From positions 1-33,114 of the forward strand of contig OMSJ01000074.1 of the NCBI GenBank assembly GCA_900313705.1: a stretch of DNA of 33,114 nucleotides, given 5' to 3'. The first letter of the stretch is position 1. The number at the start of each line of letters is the position of its first letter. Under the pieces are notes generated by a model. That model worked only from the letters and a program-made list of their open reading frames with translations, searched no databases and had not been told where the DNA came from. The translations under genes were made by a program, and so were the position numbers. The DNA comes from an uncultured Prevotellaceae bacterium. Its GTDB lineage: Bacteria > Bacteroidota > Bacteroidia > Bacteroidales > Bacteroidaceae. Positions 16,471-23,264 of this stretch are shown here, in pieces.

Positions 16471-16506
16471 ATCCGCGTGCCTCGATGGGTGTCGTAGCAC
16501 GCGGAT
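16471..16506 (-). terminator. Rho-independent terminator of lpd
   Basis: ATCCGCGTGC (16471-16480) pairs perfectly with GCACGCGGAT (16497-16506). On the minus strand the stem is followed by TTTCTTTG. It lies 28 bp after the lpd stop. Confidence 0.85.
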
Positions 16507-16533
16507 AGTGTGGATTAATGCGGGGATGAACCG

Positions 16534-17919
16534 TCAGTTCACTTCAATCAGCACTTCGGAGAGGGTGGGGTGGATGTGGACGGTCTCGCGCAACTGGCGG
16601 AGCGTAGCGCCGAGTGTGATGAAGGCCGTCACCTCCTGCACGATGTCGGCTGCATGTGCGCCGAAGACGTGAGCGCTGAGCAGCTTGCCTTCTTCCGGTT
16701 CGCAGCAGAGCTTGACCATTCCCTCTGTCTCGTTCATCGCCAAAGCCTTGCCGTTGGCACGGTAGAAGCTCTTGTGGCACTCGAAGGGCGTGCCTTGTTC
16801 CTTCAGCTGGTCCTCCGTGGGTCCGACGCAGGCGGCTTCAGGCTCGGTGAAGATGGCAGCAGGCATCACCTCGAAGCGAATCTTGTCCTCAATGCCGAGG
16901 ATGCGGTTCACAACATGTATGCCCTGCATCTCCGCAGCATGAGCCAGCATTTGGCGTCCGTTGACGTCGCCGATGGCAAAGATAGAAGACCCCTCTAAAT
17001 CTCCCCTTAAAGGGGAGACTTTCTGACCCGTGTCCTCTCCCGTTAAGGGGAGGTTTTCTTCGCTTGTTTTCTCCCCCTTTAAGGGGGAGTTAGAGAGGGT
17101 CTTGGCCTTGAAGTGCTCATCGACAGGGATGGTGCCGTTGGGAGCGAGGGCGATGCCTGCTGCTTCGAGGTTCAGGCCCTCTGTGTTGGCCTTGCGACCC
17201 GTTGCTATCAGGATGAAGTCGGCCTCTACGCTCACCTCCTTGCCTTTTTGCTCGAACAGGACAGTCGAGCCGTCGATGCTCTTCACACCAGCTCCCATGT
17301 AGAAGGTGATGCCGCGCTTCTCCAGGAGCTTGCGCAAGCGCTTGGCAATGTCGCTGTCCACCATGGGCAGACACTCCTTGAGGTACTCCACGACGGTCAC
17401 TTCGCTTCCGAACTTCTGGAAGACGCTTGCGAACTCCATGCCGATGACGCCAGCGCCGATGATGCAAAGGCGCTTGGGCAGTTCTTTGAGGGCGAGCAAC
17501 TCGGTGGAAGACCCTACGTTCTGTCTGTCGGCACCCGGGATGGGCAGCATCTTTGCGCTGCTACCTGTGGCGACGATGATGTTAGCCCCTCTCCAAACCT
17601 CCCCCGAAGGGGAGGCTTCAATGGTGCCAGCATCAATGAACTTCGCCTTCTCGCGTACCAAAGTGATGTTGGGATGGGAAAGCAGCGTCTCTACTCCGCC
17701 ACGCAGCGCCTCCACCACTTGCGGCTGACGCTCTACGGCTTCGCCAAAAGTGGCAGAGTGTACGTAGGTCTTCGTCGGGATGCAGCCCACGTTGAGGCAG
17801 GTGCCGCCGACGTTGACGTCCTCGAAGATAACGACCTTCAGTCCGTGCTTCGCTGCATAGACGGCAGCCTTGTAACCGCCAGGGCCGGCACCGATGATGA
17901 TTAAATCAGTTTCTTTCAT
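16534..17919 (-). CDS. lpdA: Dihydrolipoyl dehydrogenase with two in-frame repeat insertions
   Basis: FAD-dependent E3/L-protein that reoxidises dihydrolipoyl GcvH with NAD+. The FAD motif is IIGAGPGGYKAAVYAA (8-23), and the redox disulfide is Cys41/Cys46 in GGTCLNVGCIPTKT. The NAD site is IIGAGVIGMEFASVF, and the second FAD motif AIGDVNGRQMLAHAA is at about 315-329. The active-site His lies in HIHPTLSEV. Two segments are foreign to the family. EASPSGEVWRGA (101-112) precedes the ATGSS motif, and about 39 residues (about 273-311, starting KTLSNSPLKGE and ending SPLRGDLEGS) precede FAIGD. Both coincide exactly with palindromic DNA elements. The catalytic residues are intact. It is the last gene of the gcv cluster, separated from gcvPB by 307 bp. 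Confidence 0.94.
   Translation of the reverse strand: MKETDLIIIGAGPGGYKAAVYAAKHGLKVVIFEDVNVGGTCLNVGCIPTKTYVHSATFGEAVERQPQVVEALRGGVETLLSHPNITLVREKAKFIDAGTIEASPSGEVWRGANIIVATGSSAKMLPIPGADRQNVGSSTELLALKELPKRLCIIGAGVIGMEFASVFQKFGSEVTVVEYLKECLPMVDSDIAKRLRKLLEKRGITFYMGAGVKSIDGSTVLFEQKGKEVSVEADFILIATGRKANTEGLNLEAAGIALAPNGTIPVDEHFKAKTLSNSPLKGEKTSEENLPLTGEDTGQKVSPLRGDLEGSSIFAIGDVNGRQMLAHAAEMQGIHVVNRILGIEDKIRFEVMPAAIFTEPEAACVGPTEDQLKEQGTPFECHKSFYRANGKALAMNETEGMVKLCCEPEEGKLLSAHVFGAHAADIVQEVTAFITLGATLRQLRETVHIHPTLSEVLIEVN
16986..17103 (-). repeat. Palindromic element in frame inside lpd (118 bp)
   Basis: On the coding strand it begins AAGACCCTCTCTAACTCC and ends in the inverted form of that sequence. 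The terminal inverted repeats are about 32 bp, each containing a CCCCTTAAAGGGG palindrome, and a third palindrome lies inside. It is read without stops as KTLSNSPLKGE...LPLTGED...SPLRGDLEGS. Confidence 0.85.
17584..17619 (-). repeat. Second, partial palindromic element in lpd (36 bp)
   Basis: A single terminus containing CCTCCCCCGAAGGGGAGG. It is exactly 12 codons, encoding EASPSGEVWRGA. The core is one base shorter than its relatives and the frame is regained by extra bases near the end. Confidence 0.7.
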
Positions 17920-17934
17920 GGAACATTAAGCATA

Positions 17935-18098
17935 ATGATAATCCACAAAAAGGCTCTATCGAAATAAGTACGTGTACTTGTCGCCATAAGTACGTGTACT
18001 TATTGCCATAACTACGTGTACTTATCGCCATAAGTACGTGTACTTATTTACACCCTTCCCAGAGAGGAGGACAAGAGGCGCTTCTTGTGGATTATCAT
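17935..18098. repeat. Array B: four AAGTACGTGTACTT units inside a 14-bp inverted repeat
   Basis: Four 22-bp units start at 17966, 17988, 18010 and 18032, with linkers GTCGCCAT, ATTGCCAT and ATCGCCAT. They are bracketed by ATGATAATCCACAA (17935-17948) and its perfect reverse complement (18085-18098), so the whole 164-bp block looks like a mobile unit. It lies between gcvPB and lpd, both on the minus strand. Confidence 0.88.
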
Positions 18099-18136
18099 AT
18101 TAATCGTTGAACATCTGTTTAGTAGTTTAGCAGTTA

Positions 18137-18199
18137 AGTAGTTAAGCCAAATGTCTTGGCTGCAAACCTCTAACGGCAGAAGGTATTGGCTTAACTACT
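18137..18199. repeat. 14-bp inverted repeat downstream of gcvPB
   Basis: AGTAGTTAAGCCAA (18137-18150) is the perfect complement of TTGGCTTAACTACT (18186-18199). Next to it is a GCGCGAAAGCGC hairpin (about 18202-18213). Together they may act as the terminator of the gcvT-gcvPB transcript, but there is no strong T run. Confidence 0.6.
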
Positions 18200-18226
18200 C
18201 AGCGCGAAAGCGCATTAACTACTTAA

Positions 18227-19807
18227 CTATTCTGTTTTTGCCTTCCAGTAGGTTGTCACAGGTTGCTTGGCAGCCAGGACGTCGTCCACACGGCCGATTG
18301 GCGTGTTGTGCGGTGCTGTCTTCACCAGTTCGGGGTCTGTCTTGGCTTCCTCCGCAATCTTGTGCATCACGTCGATGAAGGCGTTGATGGTCTCCTTGCT
18401 CTCGTTCTCGGTGGGCTCTATCATGAGGCTCTCATGGAAGAGCAACGGGAAGTAGATGGTGGGAGCGTGATAACCATAGTCGAGCAAGCGCTTGGCCACG
18501 TCCATTGTCGTCACGCCGGTGCTCTTGTCAACGAGGCCGTCGAAGACCACTTCGTGCTTGCACAGGCCCTTGATGGGGAGGAGATAGCTGTCGCGAAGGC
18601 GTTCCTTGATGTAGTTCGCGTTGAGCGTTGCCAAGGGGCCGACCTGCTTGATGTTCTCGCTGCCGAGTGACAGGATGTAGGTGTAAGCCTTCAGCATCAC
18701 GCCGAAGTTGCCGAAGAAGTTGCCGACGCTGCCGAGAGAAGGGTGAGGAGGGAAGAGTGAAGAATCAGAATCAGAGTTACTTTCATTCTTCGTTCTTAAC
18801 TCTTCGTTATTAGCTCCCCAGTCGATGATGAAGCCTTCCCATTCGGTCGGACCGTCTTCGGGGAGGTCGTAGTTCACGACAACCTTTTTGACGCGAGGCG
18901 TCGGGAGGAACTGTTCCAAGCCCTTGCGTACACCGACGGGGCCGCTGCCTGGGCCACCGCCGCCATGAGGCGTGGAGAACGTCTTGTGCAGGTTGATGTG
19001 CATCACGTCGAAGCCCATGTCGCCGGGACGGCATTCGCCGAGCAGGGCGTTGAGGTTCGCGCCGTCGTAGTACATCAGGCCGCCTGCCTTGTGTACCATT
19101 TCGGTAATCTCCAGCACACGCGGCTCGAAGATGCCCAGCGTGTTGGGGTTGGTCATCATCATGGCTGCGATGTTCGGACCTTCTAGTTGAACTAGTCTCT
19201 CTAGGTCTTCTAGGTCAACGGTTCCGTTGGCGTTGCTCTTCACCTCGACGACCTCCAGGCCGCAGACTGCTGCAGAGGCGGGGTTGGTGCCGTGTGCCGA
19301 GTCGGGAATGAGCACCTTTGTGCGGACGTCACCTCGGCTTTCGTGATAAGCGCGGATGACCATCAAGCCAGTCAGCTCGCCGTGTGCGCCGGCACAGGGA
19401 TTCAGCGTGAACTCGCTCAGTCCGGCAAGCTCGGCAAGCGACTCTTGCAGGTTGTAATACACCTCCAGCGCGCCTTGGCAGGTCACGGCGGGTTGCAGGG
19501 GATGCAGTCCGGCGAAAGCCTTCATGCCGGCTATCTCTTCGTTGATGACGGGGTTGTACTTCATCGTGCATGAGCCGAGCGGATAGAAGCCGTCGTTCAC
19601 GCCGAAGTTGTTGTGGCTGAGATTCGTGTAGTGACGCACCACGGTCAGCTCGTCGCACTCGGGCAAGCGGGCTGCTTCCTTGCGGCGAAGAGCCTCGGGA
19701 AGTTCCGCCGTTGTGTGCGTGCGGTCATAGTCCTGCGGAAGGGAGTAACCCTTGCGTCCTTTCTTCGACAACTCGAAGATAAGGTTTCCATATAATGTCC
19801 TGTTCAT
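18227..19807 (-). CDS. gcvPB: Glycine dehydrogenase (decarboxylating) subunit 2, GcvPB
   Basis: PLP-carrying half of the split P-protein. With GcvPA it decarboxylates glycine and passes the aminomethyl group to lipoyl-GcvH. The PLP-binding Lys is Lys275 in MHINLHKTFSTPHGGGGPGSGP, and the family block YPLGSCTMKYNPVINE is at 75-90. About 28 residues (332-359, NNEELRTKNESNSDSDSS...) are low-complexity and interrupt the conserved stretch leading to SVGNFFGNFGV. They match a repeat-like DNA segment (18731-18814). The length of 526 exceeds the usual by about that amount. gcvPA lies 86 bp upstream. Confidence 0.94.
   Translation of the reverse strand: MNRTLYGNLIFELSKKGRKGYSLPQDYDRTHTTAELPEALRRKEAARLPECDELTVVRHYTNLSHNNFGVNDGFYPLGSCTMKYNPVINEEIAGMKAFAGLHPLQPAVTCQGALEVYYNLQESLAELAGLSEFTLNPCAGAHGELTGLMVIRAYHESRGDVRTKVLIPDSAHGTNPASAAVCGLEVVEVKSNANGTVDLEDLERLVQLEGPNIAAMMMTNPNTLGIFEPRVLEITEMVHKAGGLMYYDGANLNALLGECRPGDMGFDVMHINLHKTFSTPHGGGGPGSGPVGVRKGLEQFLPTPRVKKVVVNYDLPEDGPTEWEGFIIDWGANNEELRTKNESNSDSDSSLFPPHPSLGSVGNFFGNFGVMLKAYTYILSLGSENIKQVGPLATLNANYIKERLRDSYLLPIKGLCKHEVVFDGLVDKSTGVTTMDVAKRLLDYGYHAPTIYFPLLFHESLMIEPTENESKETINAFIDVMHKIAEEAKTDPELVKTAPHNTPIGRVDDVLAAKQPVTTYWKAKTE
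18731..18814 (-). repeat. Low-complexity in-frame insertion in gcvPB
   Basis: On the minus strand it contains AACGAAGAGTTAAGAACGAAG and AATGAAAG strings like those found between genes in this window (for example 15208-15237). It encodes a Ser/Asn/Asp-rich stretch without stops. Its exact edges are uncertain. Confidence 0.5.
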
Positions 19808-19820
19808 TGTCTTGATAATT

Positions 19821-19901
19821 AGAAATTGTGAAAATAAGAGAATGTGAAAAGCCTATGGTCTCCCTTTTCTTATTTTCTAAATCTCTTATTTTCTCATTCT
19901 C
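19821..19901. repeat. Inverted A/G-rich and C/T-rich short repeats between gcvPA and gcvPB
   Basis: The left part carries GAAAATAAGAGAATGTGAAAAG. The right part carries CTTTTCTTATTTTC and CTCTTATTTTCTCATTCTCC, largely complementary. The gcvPA stop codon lies in the right arm. Similar AAATAAGAAAATAAG strings occur in the two spacers flanking the four-helix-bundle gene (about 21691-21715 and 22087-22126). Confidence 0.6.
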
Positions 19902-21219
19902 CCATAATTTCGACGAGCTCGTCGATTTCCTCTGTTGAGCGCTGCTCCGTGACGGCCAGCATGAGCGTCTTCTCGCCGACCTGAACGCCAGCGAGGAAGC
20001 CGTTGGCGGTGCATTCGTCGTGGAGCGCTTCGAGGTCTCCCTCGTAATCGACGCAGAACTCATTGAAGAAGGGCTGTCCCGGGAAAGTATCCTTGAACTT
20101 GCCCGTCGCGATGAGTTTGTCGCGGAGACTGTGTGCGCCGGCATAGCTCATCTCTGCCACTTCGCGAAGTCCCTCTTTGCCCATGAGACTGAGGTATATT
20201 GTGACGTAGAGCGCCATGAGGCTCTGGTTGGAACAGATGTTGGAGGTTGCCTTCTGGCGGCGTATGTGCTGCTCGCGAGCCTGCAGCGTCAGGACGAAAG
20301 CCCTTTGGCCGCGATTGTCGAGGGTCTGTCCCACGATGCGTCCCGGCAGCTTTCGCATCAGCTTTTCCGTGCAGGCCATGTAGCCCACGCCAGGGCCTCC
20401 GAAGGTCATGGGAATGCCGAGGCTCTGGCCTTCGCCTACAGCCACGTCGGCTCCCCACTCGGCTGGCGTCTTCAGGATAGCCAGGTCGCTGGGGTTGGCG
20501 TTCACTACGAAGATGCCTTTCTGCTCGTGAAGGGCGTCGGCAATGCCTGTGTAGTCCTCGACGATGCCGTAGTAGTTGGGCTGCTGCACGATGAGTCCTG
20601 CCACGCCGCCCTCAGCAAGTTCCTTGTCGAGAGCCTTGCGGTCGAGGACACCATTGGCGGCAGGCACGAGCTTGATGGGGAAGCCGTGGAAGTGCGCATA
20701 GGTCTCGACGACGCGGCGCACCTTTGGGTCCACCGTCTCGCTCATCAAGACGCAGTTTGCCTTCTTGGCGTTGCCCCAAGCCATCATGGCAGCTTCCGCC
20801 GTAGCGGTTGCGCCGTCGTACATCGAGGCGTTGGCAATGTCCATGCCCGTCAGCTCTGCAATCATCGACTGATACTCGAAGATGTAGTGGAGCGTGCCCT
20901 GCGATATTTCGGCCTGATAAGGCGTGTAGGACGTCAGGAACTCCGAGCGTTGGATGAGGTTCTGCACTACGCTTGGCGCATAGTGGTCGTAGCATCCTGC
21001 ACCGGCAAAGCAAATGAGTTGCTTTGTGCTCTCAGGTGCAGTCAGTTGTTCGAAGAAGAGTCGCAGATCAGTCTCCGAGAGAGCCTCCGGCAGTTCGTAG
21101 TCTCTCTTGAAGCGTGCAGCCTCAGGAATGTCGGCAAAGAGGTCGTGAACCGTCTTCGCGCCGGCAGCCTTCAGCATCTCCTGCAAGTCCTCCTCGGTAT
21201 GTGGAAAGTACTTGTACAT
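19894..21219 (-). CDS. gcvPA: Glycine dehydrogenase (decarboxylating) subunit 1, GcvPA
   Basis: 441-residue N-terminal half of the P-protein, partner of GcvPB in the glycine cleavage complex. It starts MYKYFPHTEEDLQEML, typical of GcvPA. Conserved blocks include CFAGAGCYDHYAPSVV, PYQAEISQGTLHYIFEYQSMI and ANASMYDGATATAEA (about 183-197). Another is GGPGVGYMACTEKLMRKLPGRIVG in the middle. It lacks the PLP lysine, as expected, because this is on GcvPB. It lies between gcvH (73 bp upstream) and gcvPB on the same strand. No glycine riboswitch was seen before it. Confidence 0.94.
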   Translation of the reverse strand: MYKYFPHTEEDLQEMLKAAGAKTVHDLFADIPEAARFKRDYELPEALSETDLRLFFEQLTAPESTKQLICFAGAGCYDHYAPSVVQNLIQRSEFLTSYTPYQAEISQGTLHYIFEYQSMIAELTGMDIANASMYDGATATAEAAMMAWGNAKKANCVLMSETVDPKVRRVVETYAHFHGFPIKLVPAANGVLDRKALDKELAEGGVAGLIVQQPNYYGIVEDYTGIADALHEQKGIFVVNANPSDLAILKTPAEWGADVAVGEGQSLGIPMTFGGPGVGYMACTEKLMRKLPGRIVGQTLDNRGQRAFVLTLQAREQHIRRQKATSNICSNQSLMALYVTIYLSLMGKEGLREVAEMSYAGAHSLRDKLIATGKFKDTFPGQPFFNEFCVDYEGDLEALHDECTANGFLAGVQVGEKTLMLAVTEQRSTEEIDELVEIMGE

Positions 21220-21292
21220 GACGTGATAACTTATTCTATTATTCGTTATGACGTGATAACGTAATGTCGTTATGACGAGACATCATATTGGT

Positions 21293-21673
21293 TTACTCAG
21301 CGCAGAAGGCTTCGTAAGCAGCCTTGTCCATGAGGTTGTCGAGTTCCGAGGGGTCGGAGAGCTGCACCTTGATGATCCAGTTGGCAAAGGCGTCTTCGTT
21401 CAGAAGCTCGGGCTTGTCCTCGAGGGCCTCGTTGACTTCGACAACGGTGCCGCTGACGGGAGAGATGAGGTCGCTTGCTGCCTTGACGCTCTCCACGGCG
21501 CCAAACTCTTCGCCGGCTGTTACTTCGTCGTCAACCTCGGGCATATCGACGTAAACCACATTGCCGAGTGCGTGCTGAGCATAGTCAGAGATACCAATGT
21601 AACCGAATTCGCCTTCAACGCGAATGTACTCGTGTGACTCGCTGTAGCGGAGTCCTTCTTCAAATTTAGCCAT
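21293..21673 (-). CDS. gcvH: Glycine cleavage system H protein
   Basis: 126-residue lipoyl carrier that shuttles the aminomethyl group between the P, T and L proteins. The lipoylated residue is Lys64 in GAVESVKAASDLISPVSG. The N-terminal YSESHEYIRVEGEFGYIGISDYA and C-terminal LNEDAFANWIIKV match the family. The start ATG 21673 gives the standard N-terminus. The likely lipoate ligase for this lysine is encoded at the head of the same gene cluster. Confidence 0.96.
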   Translation of the reverse strand: MAKFEEGLRYSESHEYIRVEGEFGYIGISDYAQHALGNVVYVDMPEVDDEVTAGEEFGAVESVKAASDLISPVSGTVVEVNEALEDKPELLNEDAFANWIIKVQLSDPSELDNLMDKAAYEAFCAE

Positions 21674-21725
21674 AATAGAAAAATGTGAAATTGTGATAAT
21701 AAGAAAATAAGAAAAGGAAGGGTGA

Positions 21726-22088
21726 CTATTCGTCCTTGCTCTCTCTAACTTTCTTAATTATCTTGATTAATGTACCTATAATTATATTTAAGTCGTTTTT
21801 AAGTGAATCGTATTCTTTTTGTCCGATGGTTTCCGATAAGAATAACAAGTCAATCCAGTAGTCAGTCTCACCTGCTTCTTTTAGTGCAATGTTCAGTTTC
21901 ATGGCGAAGTCTGCCTTTGTCTGGGCATATTTGCTTTCTGCGATGTTTGCTCCAATACTTGTCCCAGACCTGTATATCTGTTTAGAGATAACATATTCCT
22001 GTCGCTCTTCACGAAGAAACTTGTGCAACTTGATGATGCGCAAAGCAAAGTTCTTGCTGAGTTCTGCAAGCAGGTTGTTCTTGATCAC
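21726..22088 (-). CDS. Four-helix-bundle protein of the 23S rRNA intervening-sequence (S23/TIGR02436) family
   Basis: 120 residues, mostly helical, with the family signature YVISKQIYRSGTSIGANIAES (about 32-52), then a YAQTKADFAMKLNIALKEAGETDYWIDLL block. Such proteins form pentameric four-helix bundles. They occur alone, within rRNA intervening sequences, and as relatives of the Avd accessory protein of diversity-generating retroelements; no reverse transcriptase is present here. It sits between gcvT (30 bp) and gcvH (52 bp) on the same strand, with repeat-like A-rich spacers on both sides, so it is probably an insertion into the operon with an unrelated role. Confidence 0.88.
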   Translation of the reverse strand: MIKNNLLAELSKNFALRIIKLHKFLREERQEYVISKQIYRSGTSIGANIAESKYAQTKADFAMKLNIALKEAGETDYWIDLLFLSETIGQKEYDSLKNDLNIIIGTLIKIIKKVRESKDE

Positions 22089-22118
22089 TTTTCTTATTTT
22101 CTTATTTTCTACATTTCT

Positions 22119-23264
22119 TCATTTCTTATAGTGTTTATCGTAAAATTTCTTCTTAACCACTTTGCCTTCGAACACTTTCTTGCGGATTTGGACAGAGAGC
22201 GGGGTGTCGAGCTTGGCGTACTCGCTCTTGACGAGGGCCATGCAGACGCTCTTGTCAACGCTGAGGCAATGATAGCCGGTTGTCACTTCGCCCACCTGCT
22301 CGCCTTCCATGTTGAGGACGGGGTAGCCGTGACGGGGGATGGCTTTGTCTGCGAGCTCGATGCCGACGAGCTTCTGGGCAACGCCGTTGGCTTTCTGCTC
22401 AACGAGGGCTTCCTTGCCGATGAACTCAGGCTTGTCGAGCTTGCAGAACATCGACAGACCAGCCATGACGGGGGAGATGTCTGCGCTGAGCTCGTCGCCA
22501 TAAAGTGGCAGACCGACCTCGAAGCGCAAGGTGTCGCGACAACCTAAGCCGCAGGGCTTGCAGCGTCCGCTCTCGATGAGCTTGTCCCAACACTTTTGCG
22601 TGAACTCGTGAGAGCCGTAGATTTCGAAGCCGTCCTCGCCTGTGTAACCCGTGCGAGACACGATGACAGACCCTTCCAAACCTCCCCTTAAAGGGGAGGC
22701 TTCCTTGCATGAGTCCTCTCCCTTTAAGGGAGAGTTAGAGAGGGTCTTAGCCGTGTAGAACTTCAGCTCGCTGCAGGGAATGCCGAGCACCTCTTCAACG
22801 ACTGCTTCGGCTTCGGGACCTTGCACGGCAAGCTGCCCGTACTGGTCGCTCTGATGGTCGAGCTTGATGTCGAAGCCTTCGGTGTGTCCCTTCATCCAAG
22901 CCACATCCTTGTCGATGTTTGCCGCGTTGATGACGAGGAAGAAGTCGTTCTCACCCATCTTATAGACGAGCAGGTCGTCCACCGTTCCACCGTTCGGATA
23001 GAGCATCATACCATAATATATCTGCCCGATGGGTGCTCCAGCCACATCATTCGTGAAGATGTGCTGAACGTAACGCTCAGCGTCGGGACCCGTGATGCGC
23101 ACTTCGCCCATGTGACTCACGTCGAACACGCCGCAATGCTGGCGTACGGCATTGTGCTCGTCGGTGATGTTGGTGTACTGGATGGGCATGATGAAGCCGC
23201 CGAAGGGTGACATGAGTGCGCCCAATGCCACGTGGCGGTCATAGAGACAAGTTTGTTTTTCCAT
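22119..23264 (-). CDS. gcvT: Aminomethyltransferase GcvT with an in-frame repeat insertion
   Basis: T-protein of glycine cleavage: transfers the methylene group from aminomethyl-GcvH to tetrahydrofolate and releases ammonia. Conserved features are GVFDVSHMGEVRITGPDAERYVQ (45-67), GTVDDLLVYK with the catalytic Asp (96/97), FLVINAANIDKD, and SRTGYTGEDGFEIY. About 27 residues (173-199, KTLSNSPLKGED...SPLRGGLEGS) directly before VIVSRTGYTGE are absent from the family and coincide with a palindromic DNA element. Without them the protein has the usual length of about 355-360. The start overlaps the lplA stop by 26 bp, so translational coupling is likely. Confidence 0.95.
   Translation of the reverse strand: MEKQTCLYDRHVALGALMSPFGGFIMPIQYTNITDEHNAVRQHCGVFDVSHMGEVRITGPDAERYVQHIFTNDVAGAPIGQIYYGMMLYPNGGTVDDLLVYKMGENDFFLVINAANIDKDVAWMKGHTEGFDIKLDHQSDQYGQLAVQGPEAEAVVEEVLGIPCSELKFYTAKTLSNSPLKGEDSCKEASPLRGGLEGSVIVSRTGYTGEDGFEIYGSHEFTQKCWDKLIESGRCKPCGLGCRDTLRFEVGLPLYGDELSADISPVMAGLSMFCKLDKPEFIGKEALVEQKANGVAQKLVGIELADKAIPRHGYPVLNMEGEQVGEVTTGYHCLSVDKSVCMALVKSEYAKLDTPLSVQIRKKVFEGKVVKKKFYDKHYKK
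22668..22748 (-). repeat. Palindromic element in frame inside gcvT (81 bp)
   Basis: Coding-strand termini AAGACCCTCTCTAAC and (inverted) GGAAGGGTCT flank two palindromes, CTCTCCCTTAAAGGGAGAG and CCTCCCCTTTAAGGGGAGG. The length is exactly 27 codons. The first 18 bases match those of the lpd copy except for one position. Confidence 0.85.

Noticed and set aside
16986-17103. Ordinary rho-independent terminators inside lpd, gcvT, lplA and the sulfatase
   Set aside because: The palindromes have no T-runs, lie inside intact reading frames, and share termini and encoded peptides, which fits an inserted element better.
21220-21292. Glycine riboswitch before gcvPA or elsewhere in the gcv cluster
   Set aside because: The spacer is a short CGTTAT-type repeat and the lplA leader is only a few bases long. 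No room for, or motif of, a glycine aptamer was seen.
21726-22088. Diversity-generating retroelement accessory protein (Avd)
   Set aside because: The protein family is related, but no reverse transcriptase, template repeat or variable repeat is present in the window.
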